From: an uncultured Anaerolineae bacterium
GTDB taxonomy: Bacteria; Chloroflexota; Anaerolineae; Promineifilales; Promineifilaceae
Direction: 5' to 3'
Length of the DNA: 64,000 nucleotides
Assembly (NCBI GenBank): GCA_905479495.1
Contig: CAJQMR010000009.1
Span: forward strand, 218,206 to 282,205
Shown: piece after piece, positions 20,504 to 29,217 of the stretch
How the letters are laid out: every line of letters begins with the position of its first letter
Numbering within the stretch: position 1 is the stretch's first letter
Program-made: the position numbers and the translations under genes
Notes under the pieces: model-generated
What the model was told of the DNA's origin: nothing
Databases searched by the model: none
The model's input: only the letters and a program-made list of their open reading frames with translations

Positions 20504-21304
20504 ATGGATGCCATTCAGCAGGGGCAGGTTCAACGAAGCGCTGCGGAGGTTTATGAGCAATTTTTTCTACCAGCCTTATTTGCCCAGTGGGGCGAGCCGA
20601 TGATGCGGGCGGCTCAGGTGGGTCCGGGGCAGCAGGTGTTGGATGTGGCTTGTGGTACGGGGATTTTGGCGCGTGCGGCCGTTCCTCTTGTTGCACCAAA
20701 CGGCCGTGTTGTGGGCCTGGATGTCAACGAAGGGATGTTGTCTGTGGCCCAAAAGCAAACCTCTGCCGTGGAGTGGCGGCCTGGGCAGGCCGAGGCGCTG
20801 CCTTTTGCGGACGACTCATTTGATGCCGTGGTTAGCCAGTTTGGCCTGATGTTTTTTGCCGACCGAAAACAGGCTTTGGCGGGAATGGTGCGGGTGCTGA
20901 GGGAAAACGGCCGTCTGGCGGTAGCCGTGTGGGACAGTCTGGAAAACACGCCGGGGTATGCCGCCGTAGTGTCCCTGCTGGCACGTTTGTTTGGCACTGA
21001 AGTCGCCGAGGGGCTGCGCTCGCCTTACGTGCTGGGCGACAAAACAGAATTGGCCGCCCTGTTCGCCGATTTGCCGCTGGCAGAGTTGCAGGTTGAAACT
21101 CTGTCAGGCACTGCCCGCTTTCCTTCCATTGCCGACTGGATGTTTACCGACATTCGCGGCTGGACATTGGCCGATGTGATTGATGATGCTCAGTTTGAAT
21201 TGTTGCTGCGCGAGGCTGAGGTGGCGTTACGGCCGTTCTGCAACCCGGACGGTACCGTTCAGTTCAACGCCCCGGCTCACATCGTTTCTGCTCAGAAGAG
21301 TTAA
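20504..21304 (+). CDS. Class I SAM-dependent methyltransferase
   Basis: A 266-residue methyltransferase of the UbiE/Methyltransf_11 type. Motif I is VLDVACGTGILARAAVPL (about residues 48-65), followed by the acidic residue loop VVGLDVNEGML and the post-I segment GQAEALPFADDSFDAVVSQFGLMFF. Substrate unknown; relatives methylate small molecules and quinone precursors. AAGGAGTG precedes the ATG at 20504, three codons inside the longest open frame. Convergent with the nitrilase gene: the two stop codons overlap in TTAA. Confidence 0.88.
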   Translation: MDAIQQGQVQRSAAEVYEQFFLPALFAQWGEPMMRAAQVGPGQQVLDVACGTGILARAAVPLVAPNGRVVGLDVNEGMLSVAQKQTSAVEWRPGQAEALPFADDSFDAVVSQFGLMFFADRKQALAGMVRVLRENGRLAVAVWDSLENTPGYAAVVSLLARLFGTEVAEGLRSPYVLGDKTELAALFADLPLAELQVETLSGTARFPSIADWMFTDIRGWTLADVIDDAQFELLLREAEVALRPFCNPDGTVQFNAPAHIVSAQKS

Positions 21305-22029
21305 GCTAGCTCTTTGATGAGTTCCTGTGTCGCCGTATCAAAAAGGAGGATGCCTTCGTTTTTATCGTCTAGCTGCCCAAGCAGCAGCCCTTTGTTGTTC
21401 CACACCGCGCTTCGCCCCGCGCATTCAGTGCCATCGGCCACACCGACGCAATTGGACATGAATACCGTCATGCCGTACTGACTGGCAATCGCGGAGAGCC
21501 GTTTGTGGGCGTTCTCAACCCCTTTTTCCGTTTTGGCCACGCTGGCAGCATAAATTTTTGCGTTATTTTTAAACGCATCTGCCGCATGTTGGGGAACAGA
21601 TAGCTCGTAACAGATGGCCAAGGCAATATTTGGGTCAGTGCCCATTAAGCCAGTTGACGCTGGCCCCGGGACAAAAAACGGTTCTTCATCTGGGAACAGG
21701 TATTGTTTGCTGTAGATGGTCCGGGGTTGGTTGGGCCGGAACATGACCAGGCTAATGCAGGGGCGCGGCTGGTTTTGGGTGGGCATCCCCACGCCAATAA
21801 TGATTTGCCCAGCATCGGCCAGTGTTTGGAAAGTGTCCAATCGAGGATCGTCGGGCTGGACGGCTAATGCTTGAGCCAGCGTTGGTTCGTAATTGGTCAG
21901 GGAAAGTTCGGGGAAGATGAGGAGGTTGGCGTGGTGGGAAACGGCCGTTTCCACAAAAACCGTATGCCGGGCAATATTTTGCTCAATATCTCCGCTAATA
22001 GATCTGGTTTGGGCCACGCCAATCTTCAT
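21301..22029 (-). CDS. Nitrilase-superfamily carbon-nitrogen hydrolase
   Basis: A 242-residue amidase-type enzyme with the full Glu-Lys-Cys triad of the superfamily: E41 in LLIFPELSLTNYE, K108 in IYSKQYLFPDEEPFF, and C140 in IALAICYELSVPQHA. Such enzymes hydrolyse small amides or carbamoyl groups in the cytoplasm; the exact substrate cannot be read from sequence. The ATG at 22029 is chosen because AGGGAG lies upstream and MKIGVAQTRSISGD is a typical start. The longer frame to 22068 adds non-conserved residues. Confidence 0.88.
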   Translation of the reverse strand: MKIGVAQTRSISGDIEQNIARHTVFVETAVSHHANLLIFPELSLTNYEPTLAQALAVQPDDPRLDTFQTLADAGQIIIGVGMPTQNQPRPCISLVMFRPNQPRTIYSKQYLFPDEEPFFVPGPASTGLMGTDPNIALAICYELSVPQHAADAFKNNAKIYAASVAKTEKGVENAHKRLSAIASQYGMTVFMSNCVGVADGTECAGRSAVWNNKGLLLGQLDDKNEGILLFDTATQELIKELA

Positions 22030-22132
22030 TGCCGAACTCCCTGGTTTTATGGCAGCCACAGAGGCCATCGAGGTTTTTGAGAGTTAATATCAACGCTCAG
22101 TTCTCTCTTTTTCCTCTGTGGCTTTTCAGATT

Positions 22133-22564
22133 CTAGCTTTTGAGCGTGGCGGTGAGTTGGATGTTGTTCACACTGGCTAGCGCCTTGGACACGGGGCAGC
22201 CTGCTTTGGCCTTTTGAGCATAATCCTGGAAGGTGGCGTCATCGATACCGGGTACATCGGCTTCGCAGTTAAGCTCGATGGTGTGAATGGTGGGCGCGCC
22301 GTCTACCTGGCCGATGTGAACTTTGGCCGTGGTGTGGACGCGGTTGGGCACATGGTCATCGCCAGAAAGGAGGGCAGAGAGGAACATGGAGTAGCAGCCA
22401 GCATGGGCCGCGCCGATCAATTCTTCCGGGTTGGTGCCGTCGCCTTCGGCAAAACGGGAGGCGTGGGTAAAGGGGCCTTCGTAACGGCCGCTGCCCAGCG
22501 CCATCGTCCCTTTCCCTTCTTTTAGATTCCCTTCCCAGGTTGCATTTGCATTTCTAACAGGCAT
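22133..22564 (-). CDS. OsmC/Ohr-family peroxide-detoxifying protein
   Basis: A 143-residue OsmC-type thiol peroxidase that reduces organic hydroperoxides in the cytoplasm. Both redox cysteines are present: one in LIGAAHAGCYSMFLSALL (about residue 57) and one in AKAGCPVSKAL (about residue 122). The N-terminal A-x-W-E-G-x-L and FTHASRF segments match OsmC more than Ohr. AAGGAGAATT precedes the ATG. Single-gene unit. Confidence 0.92.
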   Translation of the reverse strand: MPVRNANATWEGNLKEGKGTMALGSGRYEGPFTHASRFAEGDGTNPEELIGAAHAGCYSMFLSALLSGDDHVPNRVHTTAKVHIGQVDGAPTIHTIELNCEADVPGIDDATFQDYAQKAKAGCPVSKALASVNNIQLTATLKS

Positions 22565-22635
22565 GTAAAATTCTCCTTATTTGTTGAGTTGTTGATTCAG
22601 AAGTTGATTATACATCGGAAAGAGTGTTGCTCAAG

Positions 22636-22768
22636 CAAGGGGACCGGGGTTCAAAGAGTGGTCTAATCTCGTTTGGGCCAGGCTGCCATGCGCGCCAGCA
22701 AGATTGGACCAACCTGGCGTACGGCCGTACTCACCCATCATCCAGCAAGTACGGCTCAAATTTGTTGT
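22636..22768. repeat. Long intergenic repeat, copy A
   Basis: Shares AAGATTGGACCAA, CTGGCGTACGGCCGTA and CACCCATCATCCA blocks in the same order and spacing with 30411-30542. Read on the minus strand both copies encode YGRTPxWSNL...SLAQxRLDxSL, so the similarity is long and ungapped. It is the main content of the 315-base stretch between the OsmC and cytochrome genes. Confidence 0.75.
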
Positions 22769-22879
22769 GCCCGTCTTATCAAACGAAGAGTCGGTCAGAT
22801 CATCAGTTGAGGCATCTCTTTTTGGTGTCCTTTCCAAAATGAACGGACAAACATCCGTCCGGCAGCTCTTTGCTTGCCA

Positions 22880-23407
22880 TTAGTTTTCTTTCCCTTCCCA
22901 CACTCCCCAACCTGGTTTGTCTTCCGTTACCGGAGCGTGACATTCATCGCAAGTATTTATTGATACTTTATGAACGCTGTGACACTCGCTGCACTCCAAT
23001 TCACCTAAATGTCCATCATGTGGATTGTGTTGGTGTCCTGTAATCTCTGGTGATAACAATGGGATAATATCATCATAGCTACCATGACAAGAAAAACAAG
23101 TTCCCATAGGGAGTGTTATCTCTGGAAGCGGATCATAATAGTTCCCTGAATAATAGTTAACTACTTCAACAATCGATTCTTCTAGTCCGCGGCTATGGCA
23201 GCTTTGGCACGATGTTCCTGTTTGATTATGAGCATGTGCCAGTGTGTGTCCGCTCTCCAGATTATCCCAGGTTGCATAATATCCTTCATGACAATTAGCA
23301 CAGTAACTGCTATTGTGTAGGTTATCCTTAATATATACGGTACTCATCACTGGGATCATAATGAGCACCAGCACAATCGCAATGAAAAGTTTTGCTTTGT
23401 TAGACAT
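22880..23407 (-). CDS. Membrane-anchored pentaheme cytochrome c (NapC/NrfH-like)
   Basis: A 175-residue protein with one N-terminal membrane anchor (LFIAIVLVLIMIPVMSTVYI) and five CxxCH heme sites: CANCH, CQSCH, CFSCH, CSECH and CDECH. The N-terminal part resembles NapC/NirT/NrfH quinol-oxidising cytochromes, which take electrons from membrane quinol and pass them to an outside reductase. It overlaps the upstream cytochrome b gene by eight bases, so the two are co-translated. It is the last gene of a three-gene minus-strand unit. The AT-richer codon use differs from neighbouring genes. Confidence 0.88.
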   Translation of the reverse strand: MSNKAKLFIAIVLVLIMIPVMSTVYIKDNLHNSSYCANCHEGYYATWDNLESGHTLAHAHNQTGTSCQSCHSRGLEESIVEVVNYYSGNYYDPLPEITLPMGTCFSCHGSYDDIIPLLSPEITGHQHNPHDGHLGELECSECHSVHKVSINTCDECHAPVTEDKPGWGVWEGKEN

Positions 23408-24185
23408 GGTTGCTTCCTTTCTCTTCGTTGTTTGCTTGTGTATTACTTTCGGCGTCGTCGATTGCTTCTTGTGCAGAAGTTTCCTGCTGATTTGCTAGCC
23501 AGACTTTATATTCCAAGGGATGTTCTTCCTTCATGCGCTCAACGCTGATCTTTCCAGTGAAGATAGACTTATCGATGGGGAAGATGCCATGCGCGAAGTG
23601 AGCGTTGTACATATGCCAGCTTACAATCGCAGCCACAGCCAGCAGAGCTTCCAAACCATGCGCAGCTTTAGCCGCGTAGATGAACTCACCGGGCAAAAAA
23701 GTCGCGAAGAAAGTAGGGAACATGAGCATCATACCGGTGGCAGCCATCAGAACAGAGCCCCAGATTAGAGTCCAGTATTCTAGTTTCTGTCGGAAATCAA
23801 AACGGCCGTACCGAGGCGATTCAGGCACTTTGCCCAGCAGATACTTAACAGACTGAACGGCATCAATGAAATCTTGCTTTTTAGGGAGCATCCAGCGTTT
23901 AATATCCTTCCTAAACAAATTAGTGACCATGATAATGGTGTGGTAGATGAAAATAAAAACCATGATGACCGCAGCCATATGATGTATCCTGCGGATACCG
24001 GCAATGCCGCCAAATAGTTCCATCCAAGCTTGCGCCCAACCGGCAGTCGCAAAAGATTGTGGCAAACCAGTGATAGCCAGCGTAATAAAAGAGAGCATCA
24101 TAATGAGATGTTGGATGCGCTCACTAAGGTCAAACCGAACGAGAACTTCTTGAGAGGGAGTTGTAGTTTGCGTTGTTGTAGTCAT
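23400..24185 (-). CDS. Cytochrome b561 / formate dehydrogenase gamma-like membrane subunit
   Basis: A 261-residue protein with four membrane helices and histidines placed as heme b ligands: RIQHLIMML in helix 1, RRIHHMAAVIMVFIFIYHTI in helix 2, AAHGLEAL and SWHMYNAHFAHG in the later part. This is the pattern of di-heme FdnI/FdoI-type gamma subunits, which exchange electrons between quinones and external c-type or Fe-S partners. The acidic C-terminal tail is cytoplasmic. Tightly placed between a tetraheme lipoprotein (two-base gap) and the pentaheme protein, it most likely moves electrons between quinol and these cytochromes. Confidence 0.85.
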   Translation of the reverse strand: MTTTTQTTTPSQEVLVRFDLSERIQHLIMMLSFITLAITGLPQSFATAGWAQAWMELFGGIAGIRRIHHMAAVIMVFIFIYHTIIMVTNLFRKDIKRWMLPKKQDFIDAVQSVKYLLGKVPESPRYGRFDFRQKLEYWTLIWGSVLMAATGMMLMFPTFFATFLPGEFIYAAKAAHGLEALLAVAAIVSWHMYNAHFAHGIFPIDKSIFTGKISVERMKEEHPLEYKVWLANQQETSAQEAIDDAESNTQANNEEKGSNHV

Positions 24186-24187
24186 GA

Positions 24188-25039
24188 TTATTCCTTGCTT
24201 TCATTGGGTGTGGAAATTGGAGCAGCCTGTTCCGCTGTGTTCTTCTGTGCCGTCTTTTTGCGCCTTGCCCGGAAGGAAATGTCCAGAACAATGTAGGCCA
24301 ACATCCCCCCCAGAGTAATAGGAATGAGAGCCTGATAGAGTAGTTTCACGATAAAGACGATAGTGCTGTCAGAAGTTGAAGAGGCTGGAGACTGTACCGG
24401 CCGATAATGCCCGTATGCGCTTGTAAAAGACTCAGTTGCATTAGGATGGCATTGTGCGCAGGTGGCCTGTAAGTTGACTTTAGCAACGGACGAGCGCTCA
24501 TCTTCTTGCGGGTAAATAGCATGCGATCCATGACAGTCAGAGCAAACAGCCTCGTCGCGAATGGCAGTCTGGTCAGTTTGGGCATAGTAATTGATGGTAG
24601 TGCCATGGAAGTCAGCTAAATAAGTTTCATACACATCAGTTGCGATGTCATACTGTTCCATCAACGAGTCATCATTATGACAGCGGGCGCAACGGGACGG
24701 GATTTCTAAATGGAAGGTAGCCGTATTGACTATGACCCCTTCCTTTGGCGAATCATGGCAGTCGTTGCAAGTTGGGGCATTGGTGTCCCCAGAGAGATAT
24801 GCCTCACCATGTACAGAATCAGCCCAATCAGCATATTGAGCAGGGTATGATTCTTCCCAATCCACAAGAGAGACTTCATCCGAGTCCGGTTCATATGTTG
24901 ATTGGGTAATACCGTTATTTGTGCAGGCAGACAATAATGTTGCCAAATAAATAATTGGCAAAAACCAGAGCCACTGTAAAGGATTTACTATTAGTTTGTT
25001 GTTTTTTATCATTGTTTTCAGTCCCTTGAATAGTTTCAT
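24188..25039 (-). CDS. Tetraheme cytochrome c lipoprotein with C-terminal membrane helix
   Basis: A protein of up to 283 residues with an N-terminal hydrophobic signal ending in a lipobox (LLSAC), four CxxCH sites (CNDCH, CARCH, CSDCH, CAQCH) and a second hydrophobic segment near the C-terminus (LLYQALIPITLGGMLAYIVLDI) followed by basic residues. It is therefore anchored outside the cytoplasmic membrane at both ends. Role inferred: electron carrier in the same chain as the two genes below it. An alternative start at 25012 (MIKNNK) removes nine residues; neither has a strong ribosome site. Divergent from the flavoprotein reductase gene. Confidence 0.82.
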   Translation of the reverse strand: MKLFKGLKTMIKNNKLIVNPLQWLWFLPIIYLATLLSACTNNGITQSTYEPDSDEVSLVDWEESYPAQYADWADSVHGEAYLSGDTNAPTCNDCHDSPKEGVIVNTATFHLEIPSRCARCHNDDSLMEQYDIATDVYETYLADFHGTTINYYAQTDQTAIRDEAVCSDCHGSHAIYPQEDERSSVAKVNLQATCAQCHPNATESFTSAYGHYRPVQSPASSTSDSTIVFIVKLLYQALIPITLGGMLAYIVLDISFRARRKKTAQKNTAEQAAPISTPNESKE

Positions 25040-25248
25040 GTGTGGGATTGTTGTTTGGCTTACTATGAAGCTCTTTTTGCGATTCTATGCATCTCACCAA
25101 CGCGCTCCCATTTTCAAAATTGCTAAAAAGCCCTCAACCACACCCCAAGCAAATTGTATTCCGCCTAATGAGGTTTACTACTGGAATAAGGCAAATTTAA
25201 TTGGATCTTTAGTGGGCTTAATCAAGATTTAAACGAAAAACTTCTGCC

Positions 25249-25276
25249 TTGATGATATATTCTTCGTATGTACTAT
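25249..25276 (+). promoter_or_regulatory. Probable promoter of the flavoprotein reductase
   Basis: TTGATG and TACTAT are separated by 16 bases, 25 bases before the ATG at 25301. AAGGAGAGG lies just upstream of that ATG. The rest of the 25040-25300 divergent region shows no gene. Confidence 0.45.
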
Positions 25277-25300
25277 TTTTCACAATAAGGAGAGGTAAGA

Positions 25301-26929
25301 ATGGAACAAGACTTAAGTCGAAGACGGTTTTTAAAAGGAGCGGCTATCAGTGCTGCGGCAGCAGGATTAGTTGCATGCGGTCCTAAAACTCCGCCTCCAA
25401 CCCCAACAGCTGAAAGTCCTGAGGTGAATACCGCATTAAATACTGGTGCAGGTAGTTGCGACGAATTATCAGCTTACTTTGCAGAATCTACCGCTGTACA
25501 AGAGGAAATTAAAGAAAGCACAGATGGTGGCGAATATGATGTGGTTGTGATTGGTGCTGGTGCTGCTGGTGTGCCTTGTGCCGTAAAAGCCTTCCAGGGC
25601 GGCAACAAAGTACTTGTTTTGCAAAAGGAACCTGCTGCGCTTTCCCAAGGGAATGGCACTACTGGCATTATCGTTGATTCCTCTGATCCTCAAGCATTAA
25701 TGCACTTTGTTCACGCGATCACTGAAGAATTAGAATTCCGGAATGATCGGGAGCAATTAAAAGTGTATGCCTACAATTCTGGTGAAGCTGCAAAATGGTA
25801 TGCGGATGAACTAGCCGCTACTGGATACGAGAACTTCCGAGCATACGAAAGTTCTGTAGATTACGGTGAAGTTTTTGGACAACTAACTACTTTTGCTTGC
25901 TCTGTCAACAAGCCGGATAATACTGGCACCGCAATGCGTGAAATTTTGGAATCGTATGAAGACAGAATTGATGTTCGTTATAGCACCCCTGCCGTGCAGT
26001 TGAGCAAAGACGGTAACAAAATAACCGGTGTATATGGTAAAGACAAAGATGGAACCATATGGAAATTTGGTGCTAAAAAAGCTGTTGTAATTGCCACTGG
26101 TGACTACCAGAATAACAGAGCTATGGTTGAGAAGCTCTGCCCGGACGTAAAGAATTTTGAGAGTAAACAATATAACCGCACTGGGGATGGCCAGTTGATG
26201 GGTATGATGGCTGGTGGTATGTTGGAACCAGTCGGACATACAAAAATCCTTCACGATTTTGACTCTGGCCCTATGTGGAACGAACCGTTTCTATGCGTAA
26301 ACGTTGATGGAAAACGTTTCTTTAATGAAGAGACGGACATGGCTTACATCGCAAACTATATGCGCGACTACGATCCTGAGAAAGCTGGGTATTACTTCCC
26401 TGTTTTTGATAATAACTTTACCGAAATGGTAACTGAATGGGGCGGGCGACCAGCAACTGAGGAATCAATTCAAGTTTATATGCCTGAAGCAGATGTTGAG
26501 GATCGTTCTGGTGTATTGGTTGAGCGAATTGCTGTCTATAAAGCAGATACTTTGGATGAATTGGCCGAAAAGCTCGAAATTCCAGCAGCTGAGTTAAAAG
26601 ATTCAGTTGCCCGCTATAATGAAGTTGTTGATATGGGCTGGGATCCTGATTTTGGGAAAGACCCGAAATACTTGAAGAAGATTGAACAGGCTCCGTTCTG
26701 GGGTGTTCGCAAACAGGTCCGTGTGACTGCCATTGCGGCTGGTGTTATTACTGATGAGAGTGCGGCTGTGTTGGACGCAGAGCGCAAACCGATTGAAAAT
26801 CTGTACGCGATTGGAAATGTTGCTGGCCCATTCTATGGCAGCGCAGATTATCCGATGGTTTTTGGTGGTCTCTCATTGGGACGTTGTGTGACACAAGGTT
26901 ATGTGTTAGGTAAAGATTTGGCTGCCTAA
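25301..26929 (+). CDS. Tat-exported FAD-dependent reductase (fumarate/urocanate reductase-like)
   Basis: A 542-residue flavoprotein exported in folded form. It has a twin-arginine signal (SRRRFLKG, residues 6-13) and a lipobox-like VAC at 24-26, followed by a P/T-rich tether, so it is probably a Tat lipoprotein. The FAD site is DVVVIGAGAAGVPCAVKAF (GxGxxG at 85-90). Later motifs are NRTGDGQLMGMMAGG, CVNVDGKRFFNEE and the C-terminal LYAIGNVAGPF...GSADYPMVFGGLSLGRCV, as in the FAD_binding_2 reductases that use fumarate, urocanate or other enoates as electron acceptors. The acceptor cannot be inferred. Neighbouring cytochromes would supply electrons. Confidence 0.88.
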   Translation: MEQDLSRRRFLKGAAISAAAAGLVACGPKTPPPTPTAESPEVNTALNTGAGSCDELSAYFAESTAVQEEIKESTDGGEYDVVVIGAGAAGVPCAVKAFQGGNKVLVLQKEPAALSQGNGTTGIIVDSSDPQALMHFVHAITEELEFRNDREQLKVYAYNSGEAAKWYADELAATGYENFRAYESSVDYGEVFGQLTTFACSVNKPDNTGTAMREILESYEDRIDVRYSTPAVQLSKDGNKITGVYGKDKDGTIWKFGAKKAVVIATGDYQNNRAMVEKLCPDVKNFESKQYNRTGDGQLMGMMAGGMLEPVGHTKILHDFDSGPMWNEPFLCVNVDGKRFFNEETDMAYIANYMRDYDPEKAGYYFPVFDNNFTEMVTEWGGRPATEESIQVYMPEADVEDRSGVLVERIAVYKADTLDELAEKLEIPAAELKDSVARYNEVVDMGWDPDFGKDPKYLKKIEQAPFWGVRKQVRVTAIAAGVITDESAAVLDAERKPIENLYAIGNVAGPFYGSADYPMVFGGLSLGRCVTQGYVLGKDLAA

Positions 26930-26950
26930 CAAATTCCGCGATTGTCATTG

Positions 26951-26989
26951 AAAAACAAAGCGTAGTGATTATTGCTGCGCTTTGTTTTT
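26951..26989 (+). terminator. Intrinsic terminator of the reductase gene
   Basis: AAAAACAAAGCG pairs with CGCTTTGTTTTT, 22 bases past the stop. The right arm ends in five T residues. Confidence 0.85.
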
Positions 26990-27126
26990 CATTTATGTGG
27001 AAGCAGGAAAGTAACTTGAAAAAGAAAATCATGTTTTCTGCTTTCACTTGAGTAAACCACGATTTTATGCCTTGATGTTTTTAAGATTCTTCCTGTGGTT
27101 TGCTTAACGTTTTAAAGAGTTGATGG

Positions 27127-29085
27127 TTACAGAGGCGGAACGGTTAAGTCTACCTGTTCTGTTTGTGTTTTTGACTTAGAGAAAACGATTACAAACTTAG
27201 TGCCTTCTCCATTCATGCTGCTGACAGTGATTTGTCCTTGGAATGCAGTGATCACATCTTTTGATATTGTAAGCCCAAGGCCACTCGATTTAAGACCTTG
27301 ACCAGAATAGCTGTAGTACCGTTCAAATATATGACCGATAACCTCATCGGATATACCTTCGCCATTATCTTTTACCAAGATTTGAACATTTTGCCACGAG
27401 TCGATTAATGATAATAGGATCTCACCACCTTCCGGAGTGTGTTTGACAGCATTATCAACGATATTTTGAATTGCGAGGGTCAGGTAATACAAATCGCATT
27501 CGATCAGTACGGGGTGATCAGGAATTTCCAAACGAATCTGAATATTTTTTGACTGAGATTGAGGCAACGTTGTGTCGTAAATATGCTCAATCATTTTGCA
27601 AAGGTTCACTTTTTCGATCATATAGTTTACTTTTTCGTATTCTAGCCTGAGGGCAAGAAAAAGATTGTTTACAAGTTTTACAACAAAATCCGTGTTCGAA
27701 TTAATTAAGTTTATGAAGTGGCCGACTTTTTCAGGTGCTGATTGTAATGCTTCTTGTGCCATATCTGTATAGCCAGCTATTGAAAATAATGGGGTTTTGA
27801 TGCTGTGTACCATGTTCGTTATAAATATATCTTTCTGCTGCTGTTCTTTTTCTAAACGTTGGTAGGCATTTTTTAAGGCAGATGTTTTTTCGTTTACTAT
27901 TTTTTGTAGGTTTTTATTGAGATTGTTTAATTCTTCTGAGAGGATCTCAGATTCAGCGTATTTTCGGGCAAAGATTCCGTTGACCGCAATCGTAAAGGCG
28001 ATGGGATATGAAGAGGCATATAGACCACCAAGGCGGAAAAGAAGATCTACATTTCCGTGTGAGATAAAGTTTACCCCAGAACTGGCAATAAAAAGGTTCA
28101 AAGCCATTGTACTGATGGCGCCTATCAACAATATAATGGCATCACTTTTGTTGGCGTAATTCCCCTTAATAATCACGATGCTTTCCAAGATATTGATAAA
28201 GATTCGATATAGTAGCAACATTATTGGATATTGATATTCACCGACAAAGAATAACATTATCAAAGTCGCTAGAAGTATGTAGTAAAAGTAATTAATATTA
28301 AATATTTTTGCTGAAACAAAATTTTTAATGAGGAGATAGTTTAAAAAGCCAACAAGCAGAGGAAAGCCTAATCTATAAAGCAGATAGCTGGTTTCTGTTG
28401 ATAAAAACGGTAATTTGATGGGCCCCAGGAAGAAAAAAGTAACCCAAAAATTTTCTTGTAATAATGGAAAAGCTTGTAGTAAAACGTAGCCCAACGTAGA
28501 AAAAGCCAATAAGGCTAATGGCAGCAGGTATTTTTCGGTTGGTTTCTGGATATATAGACTGATTGAAAAAAGGGCAATTGTGAATGATAGTCCGATAACA
28601 AAAAAGCGTAGGTTGCTTTCCCTATAGGTAGCTAACAGGATTGAATTATAATTTCCAATATACAGTTGGGCTGTACTGAACATTTCATGTGAGGATAGGG
28701 GAAGGTGAAGCTCAATTGAAATTGTTTGAGCTCCTTGCATTGGCTCAAACAAATATGTGAACTGGTCATTCTCCTTTATGATCCTGTTCGTTGAATCATT
28801 TATAATAAGCTCTGCATTTTGGGCGAGTGGAAAATAAATGCCCGAATGCATGCTTGAGGTTGAAATACGAATTTCTGTTTTATATATTTTTTGGTTCCCA
28901 ATCGTACTGATTTGCCAATCGGGTGATAGCAAATACAGTTGTCCACCCAATGTTTCAAGGTTTATCAAATTTTCCAGAGATGCAGATATTTGCTTCGTAC
29001 GTATATTCCCTAGGCTTAACAGCGAGAAGATGAAGGAAACACCAAGAATAAAGAAAAAGAAGCGAAGTGATTTTTTTGTTTTCAT
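27127..29085 (-). CDS. Membrane sensor histidine kinase (7TMR-DISM-like input)
   Basis: A 652-residue kinase. A signal/anchor (SLRFFFFILGVSFIFSLLSLG) is followed by an outside beta-rich sensor domain (about 30-165), about seven to eight membrane helices (about 165-385), a short coiled coil and the kinase core. The phosphoacceptor H lies near residue 426 in VHSIKTPLFSIAGY, with N-box NIVDNAVKHTP, G1 DNGEGISDEVIGHIFERYY and G2 SSGLGLTISK. The overall plan resembles 7TMR-DISM receptors. It is divergent from the response regulator at 29218 and most likely its partner. The signal may be the substrate or redox state of the neighbouring reductase chain. AT-rich codon use. Confidence 0.88.
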   Translation of the reverse strand: MKTKKSLRFFFFILGVSFIFSLLSLGNIRTKQISASLENLINLETLGGQLYLLSPDWQISTIGNQKIYKTEIRISTSSMHSGIYFPLAQNAELIINDSTNRIIKENDQFTYLFEPMQGAQTISIELHLPLSSHEMFSTAQLYIGNYNSILLATYRESNLRFFVIGLSFTIALFSISLYIQKPTEKYLLPLALLAFSTLGYVLLQAFPLLQENFWVTFFFLGPIKLPFLSTETSYLLYRLGFPLLVGFLNYLLIKNFVSAKIFNINYFYYILLATLIMLFFVGEYQYPIMLLLYRIFINILESIVIIKGNYANKSDAIILLIGAISTMALNLFIASSGVNFISHGNVDLLFRLGGLYASSYPIAFTIAVNGIFARKYAESEILSEELNNLNKNLQKIVNEKTSALKNAYQRLEKEQQQKDIFITNMVHSIKTPLFSIAGYTDMAQEALQSAPEKVGHFINLINSNTDFVVKLVNNLFLALRLEYEKVNYMIEKVNLCKMIEHIYDTTLPQSQSKNIQIRLEIPDHPVLIECDLYYLTLAIQNIVDNAVKHTPEGGEILLSLIDSWQNVQILVKDNGEGISDEVIGHIFERYYSYSGQGLKSSGLGLTISKDVITAFQGQITVSSMNGEGTKFVIVFSKSKTQTEQVDLTVPPL

Positions 29086-29217
29086 AAACGTTTGGTTTGA
29101 GATTTAGTAAATGGATACGTGGGATTAGATCCGTTATACTATGTTTTCTTAACGCAAATATGTAGGATTCCGCCACCATTTGAAAGGTGATACAGGTTAG
29201 TTTTGTAAATTGTAATA